Virus record (IMG/VR): IMGVR_UViG_3300020459_000068
Span: 1 to 24,136 of that record
Length of the DNA stretch: 24,136 bases
Direction: 5' to 3' (one strand)
Source: a virus
The notes below the pieces were generated by a model. The model saw only the letters and a list, made by a program, of their open reading frames with translations, was not told the DNA's origin and made no database searches. Of the stretch, positions 13,851-23,400 are shown in pieces (the first letter of the stretch is position 1; every line of letters begins with the position of its first letter). The position numbers were made by a program, and so were the translations under genes.

Positions 13851-14634
13851 TAAGGAAGCCCAAAGAAATTACAACTACAAATTAAAAGTACGTGAACGTA
13901 AATGGATGCAACGGCGTACTACATACGCATCCAAGAAAGTACAGTTTGAGCAAGAAGTTGACATGGCTAACATGGCAGCTCAACGCGCTTACACAAGAAC
14001 ACAGATCCAATTAAACAATGCTAGATCTATGGCGATCTTGCAGAACCAAGAAGACTTTAAGAAGATGCTTGATTCTGAAGGTGCTATAGAAGCAAAGATG
14101 TTATCTAGAGGTTTAACAGGGAAGAGCTTAGCTAGAGCACTTGTAATGAACAAGGGTGCCTTTGGTATGAGCCAAGCCATGAGAGCTAGAGGGTTAGCCC
14201 AAGCTAGTTACATGTATAAGGAGACAGTACAAGACGTGAATAGAAATCTAAAAGGACAACTAAATAAATCCTTCGGTAAGGTAGCTATTCAACCAGTAGC
14301 TGACTTAGCACCACCAGCTCCTGTGAAAAGGAATGTTGGTATGACACTTGCATTAGGTATGGCGAAAGCTATAGGTGCAGGTATAGAAGGAATGCCAGAT
14401 AACAGTGGTGGAAACTACGGCAGTTCGATTGATACAAGTTTCACTAACAATGCAGGCTTTGGCACGAGTTCAATCAGTAATTCTCAAGCCTTTGGTGGGT
14501 CTGCTCCAAGTATGGGGTATGGCGGATATTCCTCCGGTTTTGGTGGTTCATATGACTCTTCTTTAGGTACCCCTTCCCTTTCATGGGGAAACATGCAGTC
14601 ATCTGGGGCTTATTCATTTGCCAATTCATATTAA
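13780..14634 (+). CDS. Internal virion protein, T7 gp14-like
   Basis: A 284-residue protein. I chose the GTG at 13780, which yields MCSPAAIGPAVGAMGSAMEA, the usual phage gp14 beginning (MC-P-followed by small residues); the frame is open to TTG 13774. It has a hydrophobic N terminus, then a long helical part, KEAQRNYNYKLKVRERKWMQ to about residue 165, including RGLTGKSLARALVMNKGAF, as in other podovirus gp14 proteins. It is ejected into the host envelope in T7, where it forms the outer-membrane pore. The last ~75 residues are a Gly/Ser/Phe/Tyr/Asn-rich low-complexity tail absent from T7 gp14 (196 aa). It overlaps gp13 by 71 bases. Confidence 0.86.
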   Translation: MCSPAAIGPAVGAMGSAMEASRANKEAQRNYNYKLKVRERKWMQRRTTYASKKVQFEQEVDMANMAAQRAYTRTQIQLNNARSMAILQNQEDFKKMLDSEGAIEAKMLSRGLTGKSLARALVMNKGAFGMSQAMRARGLAQASYMYKETVQDVNRNLKGQLNKSFGKVAIQPVADLAPPAPVKRNVGMTLALGMAKAIGAGIEGMPDNSGGNYGSSIDTSFTNNAGFGTSSISNSQAFGGSAPSMGYGGYSSGFGGSYDSSLGTPSLSWGNMQSSGAYSFANSY

Positions 14635-14643
14635 ATAATCATT

Positions 14644-16698
14644 ATGGCATTAGTACCTCAATATCAAGTAGGGGGTAATACAGCAGTAACCCCTGAACAG
14701 ATCGTTGACATCATTCCGGAACAGGAAGCGGAAGATCAACGAATACAACAATCAGAACAAAACTATTTAAACGAACTAGAAGCTAACTCTCAAAAGCGCA
14801 TAGCTAATGAAGAGAAGATGTGGGGTCAGTTAGGAGATCTATCTACCACTATTCAAGGCATAGTTCAAAAGAAAAGAGACAAGTACATAGAAGATAGAAA
14901 AGCTCAAATATCTTTTGATGTATTAACTAAAGGTGTATCTCCTGAACTAGAAGCTCACTTCGAAGGTGAACGTGAATTACTATTTGATACTGATTTAAAG
15001 ACTCAGGAATTTGCTCATAAGTATGAGGCTGAGACTGGAGATAGTCTTACAGCTAATGAGTTTCGTAACATGTCTGGCTGGGAGAAGTATCACCTAGCAG
15101 AGGAGTATGCGAGACAGAAGGCTAAAGGGTATAACGAGTACTTCTATAAAGCTTATGAAGATACAACAGTCACAGTAATTAGAGATGGTAAAGAAGTAAC
15201 TATAAATAATGAAACAGTAAATTCTCCTTCTGAACAGGCAGCCTTAGATGAGAAAATCAAGTTCAACTATGCAAAACAATTCTCAGGTTTAAACGAAGCT
15301 CTAGTAGCTAAGATCGTGAAACCAGAAATAGATAAATATGATGAACTAAGACGAACTAAGCAGGCAACAGAGAGAGAGAATGCTTATCAATTAAAAAGAC
15401 AAGAATCTGATAAAAGATTTATAGAATTTGGATTTGCCACAGCTAACCCTGCTGATGGTTATAACAACGCTCATAAATTTGCAGCTAGGTATGCAGCTCA
15501 AAATGGAACTTCCATTTCTGTAGGTCGAATGGCTTTTAAGGATTATCTTGTTGATCTAGTTAGTGAAAATAAGATCACCTATCCAGAAGCTATGTCTATT
15601 CTTTATCACGAAGAACAGGCTAGAGATGGTTCTATGAAGTCGATGACCTCATGGAAAGAGTGGTCTGACTTACCACATGACTTAGCTAAAGCTGCTGAGA
15701 AGGGAACTCAAGCAAAGAAAGATCTAGAAGAAGCCAACATAGCTGCTGACCTACAAGTTATTAGACAGCAAGATAATTTAACTAATCAGCAAAAAGCTCA
15801 GATGATGGATGTCTATCGTCAGAAATATGATGGCTATGTTCCTAGTGAAATCCAAGGTGCATTAGCTGGTCACTTAGATGATGACAGAGCTAGAGATATG
15901 CTGAAGCAAGCAGATCGTTATCAAAATGGAGTATATGATTTTCAGTTAGCTAATGTAAGTACAGACGTTTACAACGAATATAAGGATAAGATAATTGGAA
16001 CTAGCGCGCTAACTCCGGGGTCTTCTGACGCAAAGAAAGCTTCTGCACTTATTAAGGCATATACAAACCAAGGTACAGGAGATACTTTTGGAGAAACAGA
16101 TGCTAAATCAGTTGAGTGGCTAACTCTTAATGACAATCTAACTGAAGTATTTAATGAGGCTTATCAAGCTCAGTACATGCGTAATGGTCAAGTTGTTTCT
16201 ACTCCACAAGAAGCATATAAGGCTGGGATGAGAGCTGTAGAAGAAGTTATAGCTAATGACGGTAAAGTTAGAGAGCTTATGAAACCTGACTTCGAAGCAG
16301 GCTCAGATGACTATGAAAGAAGTATAAGAGTTGCTATGGGTCAGGCTGGTGGCGGGAAATGGAAGAAGAATAAAATAACTTCTAGTCCAACAATAGATAA
16401 AGAATTACTTGATTGGAGTCAGTCTCCTTTAAAGCAAACAAAAGATTTACCTCAGTACATAAAAGATGTCGCAAGACGAATTGGTATCAGTCCATTTGAC
16501 TTAGCTCAATCTCAACTGAAGTATCTACAAGAAGACTACAAACCAGAGAAGCCAAAAGAACAAGATCCAGATGTATCTAAATTAATTTATTTTCATCCAA
16601 CCCCCTCAAGAATCACAAGAGCACGAATCTTGTCTGAATCTAAAGGTGAAGAAACAAACATCTACAACACAAAAGCTCTAAGAAGAGACGACATGTAA
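14644..16698 (+). CDS. Internal virion protein, T7 gp15-like
   Basis: A 684-residue protein (747 in T7) between gp14-like and gp16-like genes. It is largely helical, polar and rich in Gln, Lys and Glu, without signal peptide or membrane segment. Marks include VVSTPQEAYKAGMRAVEEVI and MKSMTSWKEWSDLPHDLAKA; the N-terminal QEAEDQRIQQSEQNYLNELE region is coiled-coil-like. In T7 gp15 is ejected with gp14 and gp16 and forms a periplasmic tube and DNA translocation motor. The identification rests on order, size and composition more than on sharp motifs. The start has no Shine-Dalgarno; ATG follows the previous stop by nine bases. Confidence 0.83.
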   Translation: MALVPQYQVGGNTAVTPEQIVDIIPEQEAEDQRIQQSEQNYLNELEANSQKRIANEEKMWGQLGDLSTTIQGIVQKKRDKYIEDRKAQISFDVLTKGVSPELEAHFEGERELLFDTDLKTQEFAHKYEAETGDSLTANEFRNMSGWEKYHLAEEYARQKAKGYNEYFYKAYEDTTVTVIRDGKEVTINNETVNSPSEQAALDEKIKFNYAKQFSGLNEALVAKIVKPEIDKYDELRRTKQATERENAYQLKRQESDKRFIEFGFATANPADGYNNAHKFAARYAAQNGTSISVGRMAFKDYLVDLVSENKITYPEAMSILYHEEQARDGSMKSMTSWKEWSDLPHDLAKAAEKGTQAKKDLEEANIAADLQVIRQQDNLTNQQKAQMMDVYRQKYDGYVPSEIQGALAGHLDDDRARDMLKQADRYQNGVYDFQLANVSTDVYNEYKDKIIGTSALTPGSSDAKKASALIKAYTNQGTGDTFGETDAKSVEWLTLNDNLTEVFNEAYQAQYMRNGQVVSTPQEAYKAGMRAVEEVIANDGKVRELMKPDFEAGSDDYERSIRVAMGQAGGGKWKKNKITSSPTIDKELLDWSQSPLKQTKDLPQYIKDVARRIGISPFDLAQSQLKYLQEDYKPEKPKEQDPDVSKLIYFHPTPSRITRARILSESKGEETNIYNTKALRRDDM

Positions 16699-16741
16699 CT
16701 GCGGTTTACATGCTCTCTAAGGGGCATATTTACTACGGTAA
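16692..16741 (+). promoter_or_regulatory. Stacked hairpins in the gp15-gp16 gap
   Basis: In the 45-base gap three small stems can form: CATGTAA 16692-16698 with TTACATG 16706-16712 (covering the gp15 stop), ATGCTC 16710-16715 with GGGCAT 16722-16727 (one G-U), and TTAC 16730-16733 with GTAA 16738-16741 around TACG, a UNCG-type tetraloop. The first two share 16710-16712 and exclude each other. No T-run follows. An mRNA processing site or translation control of gp16 is possible. Confidence 0.38.
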
Positions 16742-16743
16742 CA

Positions 16744-19700
16744 ATGAACGAATTTGAACCATCCCTTGAGATAGGACTCTCAGAGGGTATGTCTGAGGAG
16801 GAGACTGCTGCGGCAGTTGCTAACTCTGAAGCAGCAGAAAAAACTAGAGCAGAAATCAGAGCACAAAAGGAATCAGAAGATGCCCAAGCAGAAGTGGATG
16901 CAAATCAACAAGACAAACCTGATCTTGGTGATTACGTTAAAGACACTGCTGTTGGCGTTGCTGGTGGTTTACAAGATACAGCTTCCTCACTAATCACATT
17001 GCCAGAGAGAGTCATTGACTTCTTCACTGGTGAGATGGGAGAAGAGGGTGACGATTATGATACAGAGTGGGACGACTGGTTCGTTAACGACGAGAACCCT
17101 ATCGAGACAAAGACTTGGTGGGGCGGATTAGTTAGAGGTACTACTCATGTAGGTACCACCTTATTAGCTACTGGAGGTACTGGCGGCATATTTAAAGCAG
17201 GTGCTGGACTTGGGACAAGATTAGCTAGTAGTGCATTAAGCGGTGCAAGGTTTGACCTTGTATCTAAAACATCTCAGGACCATAATGTTCAAGGGATGTT
17301 AAAGGATAAGATTCCTTTCTTAGATACTCCATTAGCTACTAAAGAAGGCGATCACCCAATGATGAAGACATTGAAGAATGTCGTCGAAGGTATGGGTATT
17401 GGTCTTGTATTTGATGGTGTCTATGAAGGTATTAAGTTTGGGATGAACTCCGTAGCTGGAGATCAGATAACTAACTTTGTTAAATCAACTGGTGCAGCCG
17501 CCGAATATAAAGGTAAGAAAGTTATCTCTGCTGCTGAAGAGCAGTGGAAGAACAGAAACAAAAGCGTTAAGTACCAACAAGTTCAGAAAGCAAAAGAACA
17601 GTTAAAAACAAAAGCCTACGGTGCTTTTAAAAACAGCAAGATCTCTGACATATGGCAGGGAACTGCTATGTCAAATGAAACTGCTAAGAGTGTTAGAAAA
17701 GGTTTAAAAGATATAAGGACTAAGTGGGGCGCTGAAGAAGGTACTGCTGGGTCTTTCTTATCTAACGTAGAAGTAGATAACATTGCGCGTAGTTCTAAAG
17801 AAGCTAGGAAAACAGTTAGACAAGTACTTAAGAAAGCATATAGTCAGAATAAGATTTCTCAGCTTGAAGAGACAGCAGCAAGACAAGGTAAGTCTTTAGA
17901 AGAATTAGTAGAACTAGATGTAGAGCTATCACAAAGAATATATGAAGGTAGAGCTACTTCTGGTTTAACACATCAAGAATTCTGGGCTGATATACAGAAG
18001 AATAGATTTAAAGCAGAAGGTCAGGATTTAACTGGAGCTAAGGTTGACTATGACTTCGTAAGACCTGAGTTTGCTAATACTATTGATTTAATCAACGGTT
18101 CACTATTAAGTGATATAAGAGCTTTAGGTATAACTGGAAGAGAGTTAGCAGACGTCGTAGATGTTAGAGATGTAGATGGACCAGCACAGCAATTAATAGA
18201 AAAGTTTGTAGCTGGTTTAAGGATTAGAAAGCAGATGAAGGCTGAGTGGTCTCAGATGGGTAGAGACTTAGACCAACGAGTACCAAGAGTAAAATTAGAT
18301 GCAGAAGTAGATGCAGATTTAGGTCAAAGCATAGACGCATTTCGTATGGCTTTAGAAATGGCTCCGGAAGATGGTGGTGATGATTTATTCAAAGCCATAT
18401 TTGAAGGTATATCCATGGCTAAAGATGTCCATACACTCGACGACTTCGATGCGTTCATGCGTCAGAAGTTAAAAGGTGGAACATTTAAAGGTGGAGAGAA
18501 AAAGACTGGTGCATTAATCAAAGAGATGGGAACTATGTTTACTCATAGTGTCTTATCTGGTCCCAAGACTGCTGTAAGAGCAATCATGGGTACATCTAGT
18601 GCAACCTTTACCAGACCTATGGCTATGGCAATAGGTGGTGCTATGCGTGGTGACTGGGCTACATCCAGAGCTGCGTTGGCTTCATTAAATGCTATGCGCG
18701 AAGCAGTTCCAGAATCGTTTGAATTATTTAAACGTAGATTAAATTCTTACTGGGCTGGTGATATATCAACAATGAAGACTAGATATATCGAAAGAACTAA
18801 GGCAGATGACCAATGGCAAATGTATGGTCACTGGGCTGAGACCAGAGGTAGTAAGTCAGATAAGCTTACATACCGCATGGCTAACTTAGTTAGAGGTGCT
18901 AACGATAATAGATTCTTAACTTATTCAACCAAGCTAATGGCAGCTACTGATGATGCTTTCGGGCTAATCATTGGTAGAGCTAGAGCTAGAGAGAAAGCAT
19001 TCTTAAAAGCTGCTGACGAGTTACCTGATGGAAACTTCGTTGACTTCGATGCACAGTTCTTTAAGAGAATGGAGGATGATTTCAATGCACAAATCTTTGA
19101 TGCAGATGGAAACATCACCGATGCTGCTGCTGCTTATAGCAAGAAAGAAGCAACACTAACTCAGGACTTAACTGGTTTTACTAAGAAGCTAGAAACTGCT
19201 TTCAATGAAACCCCATGGGCTAGACCTTTCTTCTTATTTGCAAGAACAGGTATTAATGGTCTTTCTTTAACTGCTAAACATACCCCCGGTTTTAACTTCC
19301 TAGTTAAAGAGTGGAATGATATTAATTTCGCAAAACCCGGTAGTGATCTATCAGGTCTAAAGGCTTATGGAATAGAAAATACTCAAGATCTTATGAACGC
19401 CAAGGCTGTTCAAGCTGGTCGATTAGCTATGGGTAGCTCAGCTATATTTATGGCTGGACAAGCATTCCTAAATGGCGGCTTACATGGAAACGGTCCTACT
19501 GATAGACAAAAGAGACAAGCATGGATAGACGCAGGCTGGAAACCAAGGACAATTAAACTTGGTAATGTTTGGGTTAACTATGACGCTTTTGAACCATACA
19601 ACCAGATACTTGCATTAGTAGGAGACATAGGTGATCACCAAGAGTTAATGGGTGAAGAGTGGTCTGAAGATCAATTTGCAAAGTTAAGTATGGCACTAGC

Positions 19701-20466
19701 TGGAACTATTACCAGTAAGTCATATCTAGCTGGATTACAATCTTTCGTTGACTTGTTCTCTGGACAACCCGGTCAACAAAACAGAATCATTGCTGCATTG
19801 ATGAATAACACTTTACCTCTATCAAGTTTAAGAAATGAGATAGGTAAGGTTCTAACTCCTTATACACGAGAGTTAGGTTCTGATATTGAAAGCTCTATAA
19901 GGAATAGAAACCTTATATCTGAGAATGTTGCTTTTGATCCACTACCTATTAAATACGACATCCTTACTGGAAGACCAATCAAAGATCATAACTTTATGAC
20001 TCGTATGTTTAATGCGGTGTCTCCAGTTAATTTCAATCTAGATTATTCTCCCGGGAGAGAGTTGTTATTTAATAGTGGATACGATCTTAGAACGTCTACA
20101 TATGCAGCTCCTGATGGTACAGATTTAAGTGATAGTCCAAGAGTCAGATCTATGTTCCAGAAAGCCATAGGTGAACAGAACTTAGAGAAGACATTAAATG
20201 AAATGGCTGCTGATGAGGCTGTGCAGCTATCAGTAGCTGAAATGAATTATGAGAGAAAATCTGGTAATAAATCTACTGAACCTAGATCATTCCCTCATTA
20301 TAAAAAGATTTCAAAAGCATTTGATAGAGCTAAGAAAAGAGCTTGGGCACAGATCAAAAAAGACAACAATATCCAGAAACTACTTATAGAAGAGAGAAAT
20401 CAGAAACTACAAAACCGAGAAGCTAACAAAAGAACAATCGACAAAATCTTAGACATTCCAAAATAA
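16744..20466 (+). CDS. Internal virion protein, T7 gp16-like (large core protein)
   Basis: A 1240-residue core protein (1318 in T7). The N terminus (residues 1-60) is acidic, followed by Gly/Ala-rich segments able to enter membranes (about 70-80, 127-165 and 212-235, e.g. [20 protein letters not shown]). A long helical centre leads to a well-conserved-looking C half with [15 protein letters not shown]-type, [40 protein letters not shown] and [18 protein letters not shown]7 gp16 begins with a lytic transglycosylase domain; I see none here (no recognisable catalytic ES/GxxQ pattern at the N terminus). After ejection gp16 forms the inner-membrane part of the DNA translocation channel. It is likely co-translated from the late transcript; no Shine-Dalgarno is seen. 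Confidence 0.86.
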   Translation: MNEFEPSLEIGLSEGMSEEETAAAVANSEAAEKTRAEIRAQKESEDAQAEVDANQQDKPDLGDYVKDTAVGVAGGLQDTASSLITLPERVIDFFTGEMGEEGDDYDTEWDDWFVNDENPIETKTWWGGLVRGTTHVGTTLLATGGTGGIFKAGAGLGTRLASSALSGARFDLVSKTSQDHNVQGMLKDKIPFLDTPLATKEGDHPMMKTLKNVVEGMGIGLVFDGVYEGIKFGMNSVAGDQITNFVKSTGAAAEYKGKKVISAAEEQWKNRNKSVKYQQVQKAKEQLKTKAYGAFKNSKISDIWQGTAMSNETAKSVRKGLKDIRTKWGAEEGTAGSFLSNVEVDNIARSSKEARKTVRQVLKKAYSQNKISQLEETAARQGKSLEELVELDVELSQRIYEGRATSGLTHQEFWADIQKNRFKAEGQDLTGAKVDYDFVRPEFANTIDLINGSLLSDIRALGITGRELADVVDVRDVDGPAQQLIEKFVAGLRIRKQMKAEWSQMGRDLDQRVPRVKLDAEVDADLGQSIDAFRMALEMAPEDGGDDLFKAIFEGISMAKDVHTLDDFDAFMRQKLKGGTFKGGEKKTGALIKEMGTMFTHSVLSGPKTAVRAIMGTSSATFTRPMAMAIGGAMRGDWATSRAALASLNAMREAVPESFELFKRRLNSYWAGDISTMKTRYIERTKADDQWQMYGHWAETRGSKSDKLTYRMANLVRGANDNRFLTYSTKLMAATDDAFGLIIGRARAREKAFLKAADELPDGNFVDFDAQFFKRMEDDFNAQIFDADGNITDAAAAYSKKEATLTQDLTGFTKKLETAFNETPWARPFFLFARTGINGLSLTAKHTPGFNFLVKEWNDINFAKPGSDLSGLKAYGIENTQDLMNAKAVQAGRLAMGSSAIFMAGQAFLNGGLHGNGPTDRQKRQAWIDAGWKPRTIKLGNVWVNYDAFEPYNQILALVGDIGDHQELMGEEWSEDQFAKLSMALAGTITSKSYLAGLQSFVDLFSGQPGQQNRIIAALMNNTLPLSSLRNEIGKVLTPYTRELGSDIESSIRNRNLISENVAFDPLPIKYDILTGRPIKDHNFMTRMFNAVSPVNFNLDYSPGRELLFNSGYDLRTSTYAAPDGTDLSDSPRVRSMFQKAIGEQNLEKTLNEMAADEAVQLSVAEMNYERKSGNKSTEPRSFPHYKKISKAFDRAKKRAWAQIKKDNNIQKLLIEERNQKLQNREANKRTIDKILDIPK

Positions 20467-20477
20467 CAAATTAATCC

Positions 20478-23400
20478 ATGGCGACAACTGAACAATTCTT
20501 AACTAGCGGTAGTGCCACCACCAGCTACACGTTTAGTATCGATAAAATTAAAGACTCAGACATTAAGGTTAAAGTCAACGGCTCTAACCTTACATATACA
20601 ACTTCAACACCATCCGCCGGACAATATAAAATTAGTGGTTCAGGTATAACTCTAGGAACAGCAGTTGATGCTATCCATGTATATAGAGAGACTGAACTAG
20701 AGAATGGAGATAGCGCGACCTATGTAGCTGGTTCTTCTATTAGAGCTGCTGACTTAAATGCGAACCACAAATTAGTTCGCTTTGCTAGTCAGGAACAGAA
20801 TCAAATCGTAACTACTGAGGACATAAGAGACTCAGCAATTACAAGTGCACAAATAAAAGATGGAACTATTGTCGATGGTGACATTTCATCTACTGCTGAA
20901 ATAGCTGTTAATAAGCTTGCTCAAAGCGGAACCAATAGACAGGTTTTACAAACTAATGGTACTAACGTTGAGTGGACAAGTAATGTTGATTTACCCGGAA
21001 CCCTAGATGTTTCAGGAGCAGCAGACTTTGACAGCAATGTAACTGTAGATGGTAATCAAACAGTAGGCGGAACTCTCGGAGTAACTGGAGCTACAACACT
21101 ATCTAGTCTTAACGCCTCTGGTAATACAGTCATTGGAGGAAACCTAGACGTTACTGGAACCTTTGATGTAACTGGTACTTCTAACTACACAGGACAACAG
21201 ACAGTTCCCGGAGGAGCACTAGTTAAGAATATAAGAGTTGGTCTTGATGGGGCTTCAGAAGTCAGTACAAGTAGCGGTAATTTAACTTTAGACTCAGCTA
21301 CTGGTACTGTAGCGGTTGACGATGCATTAACAGTTGCTGGATCGTTAACAGTTACTGGTACTACAAACTTAGCTAACGATTCTATCGGTAGTGCGGAAAT
21401 AGATAGCTCTATTGTAGATGGTAATATTGCAGCTGGAGCAGCAATAGCTCATACAAAACTAGCTGGAGCAGCTGGTGGTAAAGTACTGCTAGGTAACTCT
21501 AGTAACGTTGTTACTGCTACAACAGTTAGTGGTGATGTCACTATTAATAGTTCAGGTGTTACATCAATTGCGTCTGGATCAATAGTTGAAGGTGATATAG
21601 CAAATAACGCTGTCACTATGGCTAAACTAGCTAGTGGTGCATTACCTACAGATATAACTGTTAACGCTGATAACCTTGTAGCTAACTCTGTTGGTACCAG
21701 TGAGATAGCAACAGATGCTGTAAATGGTACTAAACTTGCAGACAATGCTGTTGATACTGAGCATATAGCAGCTGATGCTGTAACTACAGCTAAGATAAAT
21801 AATTCAGCAGTAACTAATGCTAAAGTCGCTACTAATGCTATAGACGCAGGTAAGCTACAAGACAGCTGTGTTATATCTCAAAAGATAGCTGCAAATGCTG
21901 TAAATGGTACAAAGATTGCAGATGATGCGATTAACTCAGAACATTACGTTGATGGATCTATAGATACAGCTCATATAGCTAACAGTAATATTACTACAGC
22001 TAAGATAGCGGACTCTAATATAACTACAGCTAAGATAGCTGATGATGCTGTAACAAACGCAAAGATAGCTGATGGCACATTGGATGGTAGATATTACACA
22101 GAGACAGAACTAAATGCTGGTCAACTAGATAACAGATATTATACAGAAACAGAACTAAATGCCGGTCAGTTAGATAACAGGTATTACACAGAAACAGAGT
22201 CGGATGCTAGGTATTTCAATATAAGTACAGGCGACACAATAAAAGATGGTGATACATTTCCAGATAACGATACAACAATAGCTACAACTGCTGCTATCAA
22301 TGACAGGATTATTGATCTTGTTGATGACGTAGGTGGTTTTGTCCCTATAGCAAATGAAACATCTTTTCCTAACGCTAACCCTGACGTTAATAACGGCACT
22401 GGAACTCTTGTATCTATTAAAGCTCTCAGCAGCAACCTCACCTCCAATGGATCAGGAGTGGCTACGATTGCTAATGGCACTGTCGGTAACTCAACCGTCA
22501 CCATTACTGGTTTAGCTAATAGCACAACTTACTTATCAACGTATGGTCTGATTGTAGAGACAACATCTACATTAAATACTTATACATTCCATAGACAAGT
22601 ACCAATAGCAACAGAAATATCAAGCGTAGCTGGAAGTATTTCTAACGTTAATACCGTAGCTGGATCAATTAGTAATGTTAATGCTGTAGCTGGTAACGCT
22701 ACTAATATTAATGCTGTAGCGGCAGATGCAACTGATATCGGAGCTGTAGCTGGTAAAGCAACCGAAATAGGAAGATTAGGTACAGCTGATGCTGTGTCTG
22801 ATATGAATACATTGGGTACTACAGCTATAGTATCTGATCTAAATACGTTGGCTGATATTTCAAGTAACATAACAACTGTCGCTGGAGTAAGTACAAACGT
22901 TACAACAGTTGCAGGTATATCAGGAAATGTCACAACAGTTGCTGGTAATAATTCTAATATTACTGCTGTAGCTGGAAACGCTACTAATATAAACTCTGCT
23001 GTAAGTAATGCATCAAACATTAACGCAACAGCTGGAAGTATCTCAAATGTTAATACCGTAGCAGGATCAATATCCAATGTTAATACTACAGCTGGATCTA
23101 TTGCCAATGTTAATACAGTAGCCTCTAATATAGGTACTGTTAATGACTTTAGTGCTAGATATAGAACAGGAGCTAATAACCCAACATCAAGTTTAGATAC
23201 TGGAGACTTATTCTTTAATACGTCTGCTAATGAACTAAAGGTTTATAATGGTAGTTCTTGGCAAGGTGGTGTAACAGCTAGTGGTAACTTTGCATCAACT
23301 ACTGGTAATACGTGGACTGGAGATAACTTATATAACGATACCGTTAAAGCTAAGTTTGGGACTGGATCGGATCTACAAGTCAACCATTCAGGAAGCCATG

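Noticed and set aside
22580-23107. A 175-codon open frame on the minus strand inside the tail fiber, and similar ones at 21449-21745 and 22184-22525
   Set aside because: They mirror the repeat arrays; the translations are low-complexity Val/Ala/Thr/Pro repeats, and the + strand frame is a clear fiber.
22089-23140. CRISPR-like repeat array
   Set aside because: Units are contiguous coding repeats in one open frame, without spacers.
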